From Fratercula arctica (taxonomy: Eukaryota; Chordata; Aves; Charadriiformes; Alcidae): 64,000 nt of DNA. The first letter of the stretch is position 1, and every line of letters begins with the position of its first letter. The notes beneath the pieces are model-generated. The model did not search any database, was not told the DNA's origin, and saw nothing but the letters and a program-made list of their open reading frames with translations. Position numbers and translations under genes: made by a program. The DNA lies in the NCBI GenBank assembly GCA_947846985.1, contig CANTUZ010000001.1, forward strand, positions 151,434,447 through 151,498,446, in the 5' to 3' direction. This document shows, piece by piece, positions 48,001 to 60,505 of the stretch.

Positions 48001-50954
48001 CACTCACATACACACATAAGGCCATAGACATGCAAATCTAAACCAAATTCTGATTTCTTCCTTTTCCAACTACAGTTAACAAGAGCAGAAGCAAAAGATG
48101 ATGTCTTAAAGCTCAGTATTACTGGGAAAGAGATTGCCAGAAGGATGCGTAAGTAGGAAATACTACTGACTGTTGCAGAAATTTTAATAAGTAAAAGCCA
48201 TGATTTTTCTACACCCCAGGTCTCTGTAGAGAAGGACAGGCTTTGGCAGCAGTGACATAAAAATTCTACTAATTAACAAGGGAAGAAATGATTAAATAAG
48301 ACTTTCCATGTATTCAATCACTTAAAGGCAACACGAGAAGTTGCTGAAAGTTCATGTTAAACAGTTTCCAGAACCATCTGATTCTCGCCATTTGCAAAGA
48401 TCCCTCAGGTCTGGTGGATGCAATTACCATAGAGCCACAGCTCATCCTCTGACATAGCAGGGACTGTATGTGGTAACACATTCCCTAGTCCTGCTTCCGT
48501 ATCTTCAGACATGAGAGCAAAATGCCAGGATCTTCCCATGTCCAAAACCATCCCTGAGATGGTACCAACATGGCTGAAGTAACGCAAAGCCTCTTGAATC
48601 CTGAGTTGAGAACGTCTGTTCTTGTGTGTACCTCACCTATGCAGTCTGTACATGATACACTCAGGATATACCAAAAACATATTTCACGTGGACCAGCCTT
48701 TAAAAAGATATTTTGGTGCCAACATTCCTCTCCATACCCTGTGCTTTTAGCATAGTTTTCCTCTCTAAACTGTGTTCCTTTTATCTGCAGTTGAATCAAG
48801 GTGTATCTGCTAATCAGACACGTCCAGGAGTCCCTTCTGGCTATAACCGGGATTGAACATCACTAGAACTAGAGACATTGCTTGGGGAAAGTGGACATAG
48901 ATTAAGTGACAATGTGGGAGAGGCTCAAAACTAACTCGTGAATTAATGTTTGTCCAGGTAAAAGTCTTATTTCCAGTTTCATGACAAATCATTTGACAAA
49001 CTCTTATATATTCTGTATCTACAGCTGGATTTGAGGTTGCTGTATAAACAGCTCCAGAAGGAAAAAGAAAACTTATAGAAAAATTGTAAGAGCTGGACAC
49101 TTAAATTAGCTTCCAGATAGTAACAGATACCAGCAGCAGTAGCTGTCATTAAAAAAACTTTTGAAATCCCACAGGCTGTAAAGCAGCGCAGGGCACTAAA
49201 CAAGATTTTTCTTTGCTGTCAATCTGGAAAGAGTATGAATTTCACTGGAAAGTATTTCTGTCTGCAGTGCTACAGTCTCCAGATTGTTCTCATATTCAAT
49301 GATTGTACCTCAGAGTAAAAATAACTATCCAGTTTTTGTGTATCTCTTTATTGAACTGACTATACAGAGAAAATAGGAGATTCAAACTATTTCTGGAAGG
49401 GTTTGATTTTAAAAACACAGGAATCTCACAGAGAAAACACACTATCTTTTGTTAGTCAAATTCCATCATTTTTAAGAGCATTGCTATTGTTTGTCAGGCT
49501 GATTTTTTTTTTTCTGGATGGCAAGAAAGGAAGCTTCAAGACAAATTATTCAAGCAATGCCAAAATTCTGCTAGGTTTTCATTGTTACACTGTAAGTTTT
49601 TAGGGTAATTAGAAAGGGCGGAAATATATCTTTTCAGAACTGCAGGCGCATATCTTCAAGGTAGAATTCCAAAGGAAACCAATAATTATTCCTTTTTTTC
49701 CCCACTGAAAATATCAAAAAGCAATGAAAGCAGCTAAAATCTTGAAGTATATGGAGAGAATTAATATTCACAACAGGAACATAAAGCACATGAAATTCAT
49801 TATTTACCACGCCTGGGCACTAGTGTGTAAAAAAATTAACAGGTGCCCTCTTTTGTCAAGGAAGTCTCCAGAAATGGGGAAGATTTACAGCAGCAATTGA
49901 AGAAAAGATTTCCTAATGGTGGATAAATTGTAGCTTCCATCTGGAACGTGCACAAGATTTTAAGTATTGTGATTGCATCACACTGACAATAGCAAGAGCT
50001 TTCAAAATACAGGACCAGACTCCACACTGAGATGCATCACTTTTTCCCCCTCACTCTCACTCAGGAAACTTGCTTTCCCTCAAAACAATTTCTTATCCAT
50101 TTGCTGTATTCTCATATTTTATTTGCTTTCTTCAAAGTACTTTCCCTATTTAACTTATGTTTATCTTTCCCTGAACCATTCTCAGTTCTCTTTACATCAC
50201 TTTTCCTCTTCTTTGAGTCCTCATCTTTCCTTCCACTAATGCCGCCTCCTTTTTAACACCACTTTTGTAGTTAAGAGGTGGAAAACTGCTTTAGCCAAAC
50301 CTTTCTCATGCTCCACTAAGGTATTAAAAGAGTGGTACCTTACAAGCTATTTGTAAAAGCATCTAAGACAACAGAAGAGAAATAAAAGGGAGAGTTGAGT
50401 ATAAATGGATACTGCATTTTCTTATGCTCTAATTATATTCTAAGGACTACACAGGAGTGTACAGTGAAGGTGAGATGGTGATTTATGGATTCACTCAAAT
50501 AAGATTTGTTTGAAAGCAATCAGTACTCATGGAGCCTTATTTGGGATTTAAGACAATGGAAAGTAATTTGTACAAGTGTACAAATAGCTGGTTAAAACAT
50601 ATGCACATCACTCCTGTGGCTTAATCTTATAAATGCAGCTTGAACTAAATCTGAACCAGTTTTTGCTATCAAAACACACCAGGGCAGACTACTCTGCCTA
50701 TTTAAGAGCCGATGCTGAGTTTTCCAATGCAAGAGTTTTGGGGAAACATTTGAATTTTTCAAGTTTTCACCAATCTTCAAAATTCTAAAGGTTCACCATC
50801 ACTAGGGAGCTCCTGCCTAGCACGTTCAAATCCTAAGAGTGACCTCTTTATATTTTCTTAACTTTCACTAGATGAGCATTCCTTCTCCTTTCTATGTGCA
50901 AACTTGCATCCCTGATGCTATTCTCACCTTGTACCACACAAAGATTTCTCTTTG

Positions 50955-50973
50955 AAAAAAAAAAAAAAAAAAA
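50955..50973 (+). repeat. Poly-A run (A19)
   Basis: Uninterrupted 19 A followed by CAAACC; no attached element was recognised. Confidence 0.95.
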
Positions 50974-52144
50974 CAAACCACCTTGTAACATCTGTAGTGT
51001 CACACTGATTTCCTGGGCAATGATCTGATTCTTGTGGCTGAGTTAAAATACTTGGCATTCAGCCTTTTTCTTCTTCCCTCTCAGGAACTAGGTTATTATT
51101 GCCTCATAAAGCAGTGCCTGGGTGGTATTACTAGCTAATTAATGTCTATTTAGTGTAAAGGGCTTCAGCCACCTTCCAGCCCCCACAGGCGTTTTTTCTT
51201 CCTCTCCCTGACAGGACCAGATGGCATTTTGGCCAGCCTCCACCCACCCTTCACGAGCCATGCACACAATTCAGACAATGCATCTAGCAGCTTTGGAAAC
51301 ATTACCATCATAGCTGGACAGATGCTAGAAGAGTGGTTGTTACTACCCCAAACAATGGGAAAATTAGTGACTTCAATTAAAAGATTTAGGTGAAGCCTCT
51401 GACACGGTATAGTCAACTTTTCATTTTTGTATGCTGTGGTGTTTTTTATTTTGTTTTATTATCCAGCTTTCGTCACATAACAGGGTGACAAACGTAACTA
51501 GGAAAAGGAATACATGGCCAACAATGAATGCTTACAGCAGACTATGAGGGAATGGTCATCCCCATCTCACTGCGCCATTTGATAAATCAGGATGGCGAGC
51601 CCATTCATGTTCAAAGGAAGAGTCCAATTACATGTTTCAGTGGAGTCAGCCCAGAATACTTTGCTATTTTCAAGATCAGGCATCAGTAGTTCAAGTAATT
51701 GTCTCCCCGTTGTTTTTTTGTATGCACCTTTCACACTAATTTGATGTTCCTATTAAGCTGCGATCTGCCCCAGTTCCTGGTTACTGCATCAAGATGCTGT
51801 TTCATGTCCTGCCCAGTCCACATGTCAAAGAGCCGTCAGAAAGGGAGCAAAACATGAAATACCATTAATCAAAAGCCACCTGAGAATTAGCTAACATGAA
51901 GCTCACTTAATTAAAAACAAAAGCATAAATAATTTTCTCTCAGAAAGACCATTTCAGTCAAATTACACTTCACCCCAACAGCTTGTGATCAAAAGCAACA
52001 CCAAACATCATCATTATTTTTAGATCACATATTCTCTTCTCTACTTTCATTAACTGAAGTAATTTAAGGGATCTCTCTATTTTAGCTACGCTCCTCACTT
52101 CTCAGAAATAATTACTTCATCTTAAAGAGATTATGTGTATATGT

Positions 52145-52184
52145 TGTATGTATACACACACACACACATATATATAAGTATATC
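52145..52184. repeat. (CA)n/(TA)n compound microsatellite
   Basis: TGTATGTATACACACACACA followed by TATATATAAGTATAT. The TGTATGTATACA part is itself nearly self-complementary. Confidence 0.9.
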
Positions 52185-55100
52185 TAGCAATGCCAGAGAC
52201 ACACTAAGCAGCCTGGAGCCATACTATGACCAGCTGTGGTCTAATCTGCTCCTAACATCTGAGGAGGTCATTCCCAACCCTTGTTTTGGAGAAAAGTGAC
52301 CACTGAGAAAACAGCCCCAGTGGGTCAACTAATGACACTTTCGCTCACAGCAAGTCCCTAGTGACACGTTATAGGGTATTGCGCTTTGAGGTGCAAATGC
52401 TGTACAGTATTTTTGACCAGATGTAAAATCCCAGACACTGATGACTCTTAAAAGATCCACGAGAACTCCATGTACAGGAGGAATTGTCTCCTCTATGCTC
52501 TGCCATATTCCTTTTTGGGAATTTTGCTAAAATCCTTTCTGCAAGTTTTATTTGAAAAATAATTTCTGATGGGACAAACCTCTGTAAAGAACCTGTGAGC
52601 TACTTCAGCTGTCAAAATATAAACGTGCTTTTTCTTTAAATTGCCAGCTTCGGAAGATTTTTTAGGTTGCAAAGTCAAACACCCAGAAGCTTGGAAATAC
52701 CAGAGCTCATGGCATCTGAGCATCATACTCCAGCCCTGTTGCACTCAAGCATTTTGATAACCTTTAATCACATTGCTACCTGCTACATTCTTCTACTGGT
52801 CTCTTGCCTCAGTGCTTAAGTAGAGACCTGCTTTATATCCTTTTTGTATTTTGTATATGCAGTGCACAGCCTCAGGTTTTATTTATTCCACACTACCAAA
52901 ACTATGTACAGAATGTAAAATGATTAATTTTCTCCGAAGCATCTCTGACAGAGTCTCCGCGTAGTATCCAAGTTTTTTGCGACCATGAAATTTACCCTCA
53001 CTGTGCTCCTCTAAGGTGATGTTGCAATATTATCTGTATTCTGCAGCTGGGCCAAATGATAGTCAGAAGGAAGGCAGTCACAAACTTTCCATTAATTTTA
53101 GTAATACAACCTGAGGCACACAGAAAGCCTATTCCTCAGTTTCTAACCCTTCACTCTCTTTCAGAGTCTCCCTCTAATGGCCTCCCAGGAACGCATCCTA
53201 CTTCACAGTGGATATGCATAGAACGAGGAGCCTGTTGTTACTGGCTATTTGTGAAAAGTTTGTTGTAAATCCGCATCATTCAGAAATTGTCAGGGAAATT
53301 GAAGGGAGAAGCCAGTCCTCTAGAGCAGCATTCAACTGCCTTACCTGTAATAATACCTTGCTTTCTCCACTGCAACCCTCCACCTCATTTCTATACACCA
53401 TCCAGCTTGACAGCAAATGAGGCAGTGTCTAAACATACTTCAGAGCTTACCCACCAGTATTATGAATAATCTGCATCAACCCAGAACTCCAGATTCTGGG
53501 GAGGAAACAGCCACAGACCCTTGCCCCCATGCCCCTAACCTGTCTGACTCGCCTCTTACTTATCTGCACCCCATGTCTTCCTCCTTTTCCTTGTTCCCAT
53601 TCTGATTTCCCAAACATCCGTATGTCCCCTGTGCTCCTAATTGCCAACTCCCATCCCCTAACCCTGCTCCCCAAGTTCCTGCACACACTCTCTTTTTGCT
53701 TCTACTCCTTTGGCTCTTGCAACCTCTTTTCCCTATTCCTCCATACACCTTTCCTGACCCACTTCCATGTGGCCATGACTGCTGCTTCCCTTCTCTCCTC
53801 GTTACTGGAGATCAGCTGGTGAGCAGCTTCCTTCAGCCCAGTGGACAGGCCGGATTAAGTAAAGAGGGGCACAACTCCTTTATGAGCATGTGCAGACAGA
53901 AACTTTTGAAAGTGAAGCTTTTGAATCTGAGATGTCTCTAACATGCATGAACAACCTCATCACTAGGGCAAACTCAGGAGTGCTTTTCTCAAGACAGCAA
54001 AAGGCATCTCCCCTGTATTATGGTGACACTTTATTGAATGCCAACCCCCCAAAACTTCATTCCAATGAGTTCATTCCGCTACTAGCACTAAAACGCCTCG
54101 GGAAACAACTGCTGGATTTATTTATCTTAAAGAAGGTAATTTAAAGCAACCCATTTCCCACAGATCTTTTCTTCAGAAACAACTGACTTTTTTGTTAAAG
54201 TTTTAACTAAAAGAAAAAGGGGAAGAATCAGTCAAAGACTGAGTCTTACTATGAAAATTTCAGCCAAAACAATTAAAGTTTAGAGAAGCTATAAAGAAAC
54301 AGTTCCTTATAGCAGGCAGTGACAGGTACACTTTACTCTGGGCAGTGCTACTGACTTTACTTGTAATTTAGTAATCTACCATGACTGTTCCAGCTAAGCA
54401 AACATTTCCAATCATACTGATGTAAGCAAAATCATTCCTCTAATCAATTAGAGGTTAGTCCACATGTTGTCACCATCTCTCCACAATGCCTAAAATTGTC
54501 TAAGTATCATTTTTCTCCCAGCTTCGCAAGCCCCAGATTTCAGGCCCTGCCATTCCAGTCTGTGGAAAACTGCACCACAATCCACCATCCTGTATGCAAA
54601 GAGCACAAAACCAAGAACTGATCCAGAATCCTTCAGGGTAATGGGAGAAAACCAGATGACTGTTTCCTAGCAAGGGTACGCAGATCACCCTTTCTTACCA
54701 TGACATCATCTTCTCACATCAGCAGTTTCCAAGTTGCTGGAAAGTTTCCAGTTTGTAGCCACACAGCTACGCAGCCTCCCATCCACATTGCATCTGTCCT
54801 GGCAGCCTCCCATCCAACACTGCTTTTCCCTGGAGTTGTACTCATCAGGCACCTTGCAGCCCCGTTCCACATAGAAAGACAAAGTGAAACAAGGACCACA
54901 TGGTCACTATTTCTAATTTTTCTATACTAAGTTTTAAAACCTGTCCATAGGGATCCAGATACAGTATAACTAGAAACAAAAAGAAGTGATGTACACAATT
55001 ATACATTATGTACTTGGTGGGGAAAAAAACAACCCCAAAACACTAGAGTTTTTCAAAGCCAGCAACAGAGTTCAGACAGGTACCTCCCATCTAAACTTCA

Positions 55101-55787
55101 GTAGTGATTCCTTATCTACTGCTGGTTTTGAAAACCTAAAGTAAAAGGACCAAAAAGGTGAGAAGTACTTCTAAAATAGGCAAGAAGAATAAGAGATGCT
55201 CTTACAGAAATCTGAATGCAGCAAACATGATTGCAGTGGTAGAAAACTCTTACATACGGGAATTATCAGCAATAAACCCACTGGTCAGTCCTCCTACACT
55301 GACAACAGTATCTCTGGTTCAAGATTATATGAAAATGATTGCCTACATCTTTGAAAATAAGCTGCAATTGTAGAGGTTTCTGCTTTGTCACATTGCATCA
55401 GAGCTACCTTAAGGGTGAGTGTTTCGGTCTTTCTCATAACCAGTTGCTGTGAAGGTTCCCTTAGCTGGAACTTCAGGCATCCAAAATAACGTATTTACTT
55501 TCGGAAACTTGGATCTAGGTTTATGAAGAGTGCAGGGTGCCACAGAGAAAAAACAAAGACAAGAACATATAATAATGGAGAAAGAGGAAGAAACAGAAGG
55601 GATGAGCAAAAGAGAAGAAGCAAAAGGACTGCTGTGATTTCAGCACGTCAGCACAATTCATTAAGCTTAAAGGAGCCACTAGGAGTTGCTTGTGGTGATG
55701 GTGACAGTGCATCATCAAGCAGAGAAATGCAGAGGGCTCTTACTGCAGCATATGTGTCTGGCTGGCGTCCTTTTGTTTGTCAGGTAC

Positions 55788-55869
55788 CTCGTAGTGTGGG
55801 GAAATCTTGCTGAGGCCACTGTCGCTCAGCATCCTCTTTCGAACCGCAGGGTTCCACCGATCTGATATT
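55788..55869 (-). CDS. DGKI: DGKI exon: RKRMLSDSG linker segment
   Basis: The 82-nt exon completes a Gly codon with A, then reads ISDRWNPAVRKRMLSDSGLS and KISPHYE. The acceptor is CTCCCTAG at 55871-55870 and the donor GAG|GTACCT at 55788/55787. It continues from the 56440-56567 exon as EQASG-ISDRWNP. The RKRMLSDSG stretch is a basic patch followed by Ser, typical of a phosphorylation-type linker, and is characteristic of DGKI in this region. The mammalian form, from memory, is ISDWWNPALRKRMLSDSGLG. The exon ends in phase 0, so the following exon must begin a new codon; that exon was not found. Confidence 0.95.
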
Positions 55870-56439
55870 CTAGGGAGGGAAGAAGGAAGAGAAAGGTATT
55901 CACCTCTCAGAAATTACCTCACATGCTCTGCTTTGAAGCTCTCTTATGCTTACTGGTTCCCAGTATTTTTCCACCCATAGGAAGCTAAAATAGCTTAATT
56001 CACTATGAGTATGAGACTGTTCCTATAGATGAACAGGAGCATTTCTGGTCTGCCCATGGGCTGAGAAGAAAACAGAGGTGCTTCATCATCATTCTTAGGC
56101 CCAGAGGACTTCAGAGCCTGGTATCAGAGCCCTGACCATGCAGAGAAGGGGTTTGTAACTCGATCAATACAGATTTATGACAGGACAGACACACTCAGAG
56201 GTACGAGGAGATTGAAAGGTTTAGAGTCCATTGGTCCTGCTCTGTGTTCCAGGATGCCTGATAGAGTAGATATTATTTCACTGTCCTCCTGTCATTACCA
56301 TGGCTGCATCTGATCTTGTCCCCAGCTCCCCACCTAAGATCTGCCCTCCCACCTCTCCCAGCTCTTCAGAAAAGGGGACCAGAAAAGAGATGCCCAACTC
56401 TAATACAGCTGCTGAAGTCCAGCTCCCAGAGCCACTCAC
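55870..56439 (-). other. DGKI: DGKI intron (0.57 kb)
   Basis: Donor GG|GTGAGT at 56439, acceptor CTAG at 55871-55870, phase 2. It is the shortest intron in the window. A plus-strand frame overlapping this intron and the neighbouring exon is an antisense shadow. Confidence 0.9.
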
Positions 56440-56567
56440 CCAGAGGCCTGCTCCACTACCAGATCAGGCATTCCTGGTGGCGTCCCCACCTGCTGTGACA
56501 TTACCATCTCTGGGTCCAGAATAAAAATCTCATCCTGCGAAATTTCCGTCACAAAGTGCAAATGTTC
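56440..56567 (-). CDS. DGKI: DGKI exon: EHLHFVTEISQDEIFILDP
   Basis: The 128-nt exon starts in phase 0 and reads EHLHFVTEISQDEIFILDPE, then MVMSQQVGTPPGMPDLVVEQ, AS and GG of Gly. The acceptor is ACTCCAACAG at 56569-56568 and the donor CTCTGG|GTGAGT at 56440/56439. It closes the conserved C-terminal segment after the catalytic and accessory domains, shared by zeta and iota (EHLxxVTEIxQDEIxILDP). The PAGTPPGMPDLVVEQASG-like part is iota-type; here it reads QVGTPPGMPDLVVEQASG. An internal ATG|GTAATG could act as an alternative donor, but the full exon keeps the frame. Confidence 0.95.
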
Positions 56568-58165
56568 CTGTTGGAGTGATACAAGGAACAAATAATGAAC
56601 CTGCAGCATCACTGGTCTCTCCGAGCACCCAGCTGGCTATGGGAAAGCTGAGCGCACATCAGGGTCTCTGAAGAGCAATCATGGGATTCTGTGTATTTAA
56701 GTGCACACACATACACACACACTAAAACCAACGCCACTGAAGTCACCAATAAATACTTCATCGATTTCAAGCCAAACAAGATTCCCAACTGGCAAGCTTC
56801 ACACTCACAGCAATGCTTAGAAGGCTGCTACTCAGTCACTCCATGTCATTCAGCTGAAAACTGGAGGTCTACCCAAAAAGCTGAAGTTTGCATTTCAAAA
56901 TGAGGACCAACACACAAAGTCTGCCCCTGGCTGATGGCTGACAGATTTTCCATTGTTTGGGGATACTCTCCCAGACCTCCATTGCTTGTACAGCCTGGTT
57001 TCACATCTTCGTTACCAAAGCTCTCTTTCTCAGTCCCTCTTTTTTGTTATTGACACAGAAGGCTCATTGTCCTTCAAAAAACATCAAGCGAGTAGGCCTG
57101 TCTATATAGGCGTCTGGGTGGGAAACTGCCCACGGTTTGTGGGCTGGGACCATCACACAGTATCGGTCTTTTCCTCACAGAAACACAGGGCAAAGGAGCA
57201 GAAGGGAAAGATCACCATTTGCACAGAGTCAAGTATTAAAGAAATACAGAATAAGCCAAACAGAGTTACAATTGTCCAGTTTAACCTATAGCAGCATCTT
57301 CACCCTTGCTTTCCAAATGTTGAAGTACAACTCCATCAAAGCATTTATATGACTGTGTGCAAAGAAGCCCTGCGGTGTCTACACACAGACGTTGAACCCG
57401 GGATGTCTGAACTACAGGCACAGCTCCTTCTGCTTGAACTAAACCACCAGCTGATTTTGCTAGGAAACAGTCATATGTTCCCGTGATTCAGAAACAGCTT
57501 ACACAGTTCTCAGGGGGAAATGTGTCTCTCAGAAACAAATGACCACCGTGTGAAATCAACAGTTTGCACTTAATGCTGAACCACTAATTGGCCTGTTCTG
57601 GCTACAAATCAGAAACACCAAAAGCTCTGTAAAATTTTCAAAGTGTCTTTTAGAAAATATATTCAGATTGTCAAATCTATACCACAGGTTTGAATCCAAT
57701 GGAGCTACACGTTGTTTTGGGGTTTCTCAGGAATATTTGATACAGCTCTGGTCATAATTTTCAACTTATAACATCCCCTTAATTTCCATAGTATTCCATG
57801 TCACACACACAGGATCAGGACCTCTGGTGACTAAAAGCATCAGCGAAAAGGTAAACTCAGATACTCTGGTGTCACACATGCTCTTAGTAAGACATGATAA
57901 GGATGACAAATGTAGAAAATTCTGATCTGTACATCAGATTGGTAGTAAACAGAAGGGCAGATGGTCAGCAGATATAAAACTTAAATGAAATGATGTAAAT
58001 TACATCAACGAAAAAACGGCCTGTAATTTTTCTCTACTTTTCATGAGACACCAGTAGCATTTTAGAATACACAGGAGGAACAGCAGATAATTCATTTTAA
58101 ACTGCATTTGACATTGGTTTAAAAAAAAATAAATCTGTAGAACCAGTAATCGAATAAAGATTTAC
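56568..58165 (-). other. DGKI: DGKI intron (1.6 kb)
   Basis: Donor GTAAAT at 58165, acceptor CAACAG at 56569-56568, phase 0. No repeat family or exon was recognised; plus-strand frames are unsupported. Confidence 0.85.
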
Positions 58166-58206
58166 CTGAGATCTATCAATGCGGTAAAAACGATCAGCAG
58201 AAGTTG
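58166..58206 (-). CDS. DGKI: DGKI 41-nt exon (TSADRFYRIDRSQ)
   Basis: The exon completes an Ala codon with CA and reads TSADRFYRIDRSQ. The acceptor is TGTCTTGCAG at 58208-58207 and the donor CTCAG|GTAAAT at 58166/58165. It fits exactly between 59654-59684 (CFLD-A) and 56440-56567 (EHLHFV). The run FLDATSADRFYRIDRSQEHL is the most conserved post-accessory motif of type IV DGKs. Confidence 0.95.
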
Positions 58207-59653
58207 CTGCAAGACAGAGAAACAACAGAGCCACAGTGAAGAAAATGGTCTGAGCAGAGCTGCATGGCTAAGATGGGCTGAGCTAAAATCATCACCACGT
58301 AAAAAAACCTCTGTGTCAGTGAAGTCACAGCAGTTTCACAAGCACATAATCAGATTCATTCATTATGTCCATATTCCTGTCCCTTTAAAGGGCGAACTTA
58401 AAGGTGAGGCTTAACAAAACAATATTCACTGAAATTATTAACTTGAAATAAATATTTTAAAACATATATAATGGATTTCAGGCTTATAAGAAGAATTGAT
58501 TACAGTAAAAGTGTGACAGAAAAAGCTGCATTGTTCCAGTGAGAGTACAGCAAGCATATCATGAAATTGATGGGTCTAATAGGAATAATTCAAATTTTGA
58601 ATCTAAAGAACAATAACATGCTTGGGAGCTCTTTGTAAATCAAATGCACGGCCACAGATATTCACCCAGAATTACCAATAGACTCAAGGAAAATTTATGC
58701 TACTCATGAAAAACACATGAATATAGGGGAGATTCACTAAATAAAGCACCTAATATAAATCATGTCACTGCCAAATAATATATATCACCAAACACAAAAG
58801 TGATTTCATCACCTACAATGTACTTCATCAGATGGGATTTTTTTTTTTTGTTGTTTCTGCTTTGCATTTTGTTTGGCCAGTGAAATCAGATTCGTTCATT
58901 CAGGAGTTTTAACACAAGAGCACAGTATGTAGCATTACAGTTTTTGGTACCACAAGGGACAAAAACTGAATGCATCTACCCACCCAGCTTTCTCCAAAAC
59001 CCAAGCAGACTCTCAATATGTTTTTTATCAATTTCCCTCATGAGAGACAAGGAAGAGTGATTAGAAGTTGTCAAGGAGAAATTGTTTTTGTTTAGAATGA
59101 TAAAAATTTCAGTCCCCACATGCTGAAGCTTTTGCAAAAGCAGGTGCCATCCATCTTAGCTGCTAATTCCAGTGCTCTGGAGCCTGATGTAAAGCCCAGA
59201 TAAGCTGTCTGCTTTGACAAAGTCTGGGTCAAATACAAGTGCAGCTCTCCAGGGAGTTATATGAAGTGCAGTCTTACAGGGAAAGGGAGGCACTTTTCTG
59301 TCACCGAAACACTACAGTACTTAAAGAGAAACCAGAGCAAAGAACACAGCCTTACCAGCAGCAGTTTGTTGCCACAGCCGGGCACTATCATGCAGTAAGT
59401 GCTGCTCATCACAGCAGAGACACTAATAAGCCAAACCTCTAACCACCCTCAGAAGAACATGCCTCCTCGGGGTGACAAAGCTACAGCAGAAATTTTGATT
59501 GCTAAATGAAGGGTCCAGCTCCTTTTTAACCCACTCAGTGTAACAAGAAGGAACGGTTACCCCTCCATAGTAATACCCTCACATGCACTATCCTTCACAT
59601 GCACACCAGAGGCAAGCAGCATGCTAGGGACAAGAAAAGGGAGATGCACTTAC
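58207..59653 (-). other. DGKI: DGKI intron (1.4 kb)
   Basis: Donor GTAAGT at 59653, acceptor TTGCAG at 58208-58207, phase 1. Nothing beyond a short T-run near 58840 was recognised. Confidence 0.85.
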
Positions 59654-59684
59654 CATCTAGGAAGCACCATCTAGGAGAGAGCCT
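59654..59684 (-). CDS. DGKI: DGKI 31-nt exon (RLSPRWCFLD)
   Basis: This is the most upstream DGKI exon I can place with confidence. It reads RLSPRWCFLD plus the first base of Ala. The acceptor is TTTCTGTTCAG at 59686-59685 and the donor AGATG|GTAAGT at 59654/59653. It starts in phase 0 and joins 58166-58206 to give RWCFLDATSADRFYR. The preceding exon, which in mammals I recall ending ALSAQ, was not found between 59.7 and 64 kb and may lie beyond the window. Confidence 0.93.
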
Positions 59685-60459
59685 CTGAACAGAAAGTACT
59701 CTGGGGAAAGAGCTTTCTTGGTCCTGGATAGGGCAGGGAAATTACATTAAAAAATAACAGACTTTTTTATCTGAAAAGGACTATTTTCTAGTCTCTGCTT
59801 TTTGCATTTTGCTCTACTGACATTGGACAACATGCAAAACCTACATAGCCCAAACCCACTGGATAAGGTCCTCACTGACATCAGGGTTCGATTGAGATAT
59901 AGAAGACAGTAAACTGACATGGTTAGCTTCAGGCACATCCTCAGCAATCCTCTTCCCTTTAGCACAGCAGTACCAAAAATCTTTGCATCAAACACATCTT
60001 TCTCAGCTGCCTACAGCCCCCTTTATTTGTGGGAACAGAGGAACAGAGAGAGGTGAAAAAGGTCGAAAAGATACATATCAGTATCAGTACACAACAGACA
60101 TGAACTCTAAGTACTATGTTCATTTCTTTTGTGTCTGTCACCTTCCTTTATTCTAGTTCAGTATTTTTACACTCTCCCACCTGCACTGATCCGACACTCA
60201 AAGCAATTGCCCACTTCGCCTGGCCCTAGTGTGCCTTAAATGCACATCAGGGTAAAAGAAGTGTTATTCTCTACACCCAGAATACAGAGACCGCAGACCT
60301 GGGAGCCACCACCACTGGCCAAGCAAACAGACATCCTACATCAACATCTTCCCATTCTGGCTAAAAAGATGGGCTTCCTGGAAGCCGATGGACATTATTT
60401 CAGGAACCAAACCAAATGACTGGGGAGGAATTAAACCCTTCTTCCTGACTCGCACTCAC

Positions 60460-60505
60460 CAAGGAGTCAAATAGGCTGCCTCCTGCTTTTTCAGCTCTCA
60501 CCGAG
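60460..60505 (-). other. Unassigned exon-like segment, phase-compatible with DGKI
   Basis: A strong acceptor (CCCTTCTGCCTCTCCAG, ending 60507-60506) and a strong donor (CCTTG|GTGAGT at 60460/60459) bracket 46 nt. Read with one leading base it is open (SVRAEKAGGSLFDSL) and ends in phase 0, which is what the next known exon (59684) needs. I do not recognise the peptide in DGKI. It may be an alternative cassette exon or a chance splice-site pair. Confidence 0.2.

Larger units (their letters stand above)
37236..55787 (-). other. DGKI: DGKI intronic region (18.6 kb) with one exon not located
   Basis: Donor GTACCT at 55787, acceptor CCAG at 37237-37236. The phases (0 out, 2 in) require a missing exon of 3n+2 nt. 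Mammalian DGKI, as I recall it, has about 13.7 codons here (DSDLKDLSHSRVLQ-like, roughly 41 nt), which I could not find by eye. The region holds an A-rich run (37734-37767), an older CR1 (42493-43231), a GAA repeat, an A/T run (45011-45041), an A19 run (50955-50973), a CA/TA microsatellite (52145-52184) and a candidate 21-nt micro-exon (43515-43535). Longer open frames look random. Confidence 0.75.

Noticed and set aside
50592..50650. Minus-strand peptide FIRLSHRSD as the missing DGKI exon
   Set aside because: It shares only LSH with the expected motif, and neither the donor nor the phase fits.
60180..60235. Minus-strand segment ending GTGCAG|GTGGGA as the exon before RLSPRW
   Set aside because: Phase fits, but the acceptor (CACACTAG) is weak and the peptide (AKWAIALSVGSVQ) is not DGKI-like.
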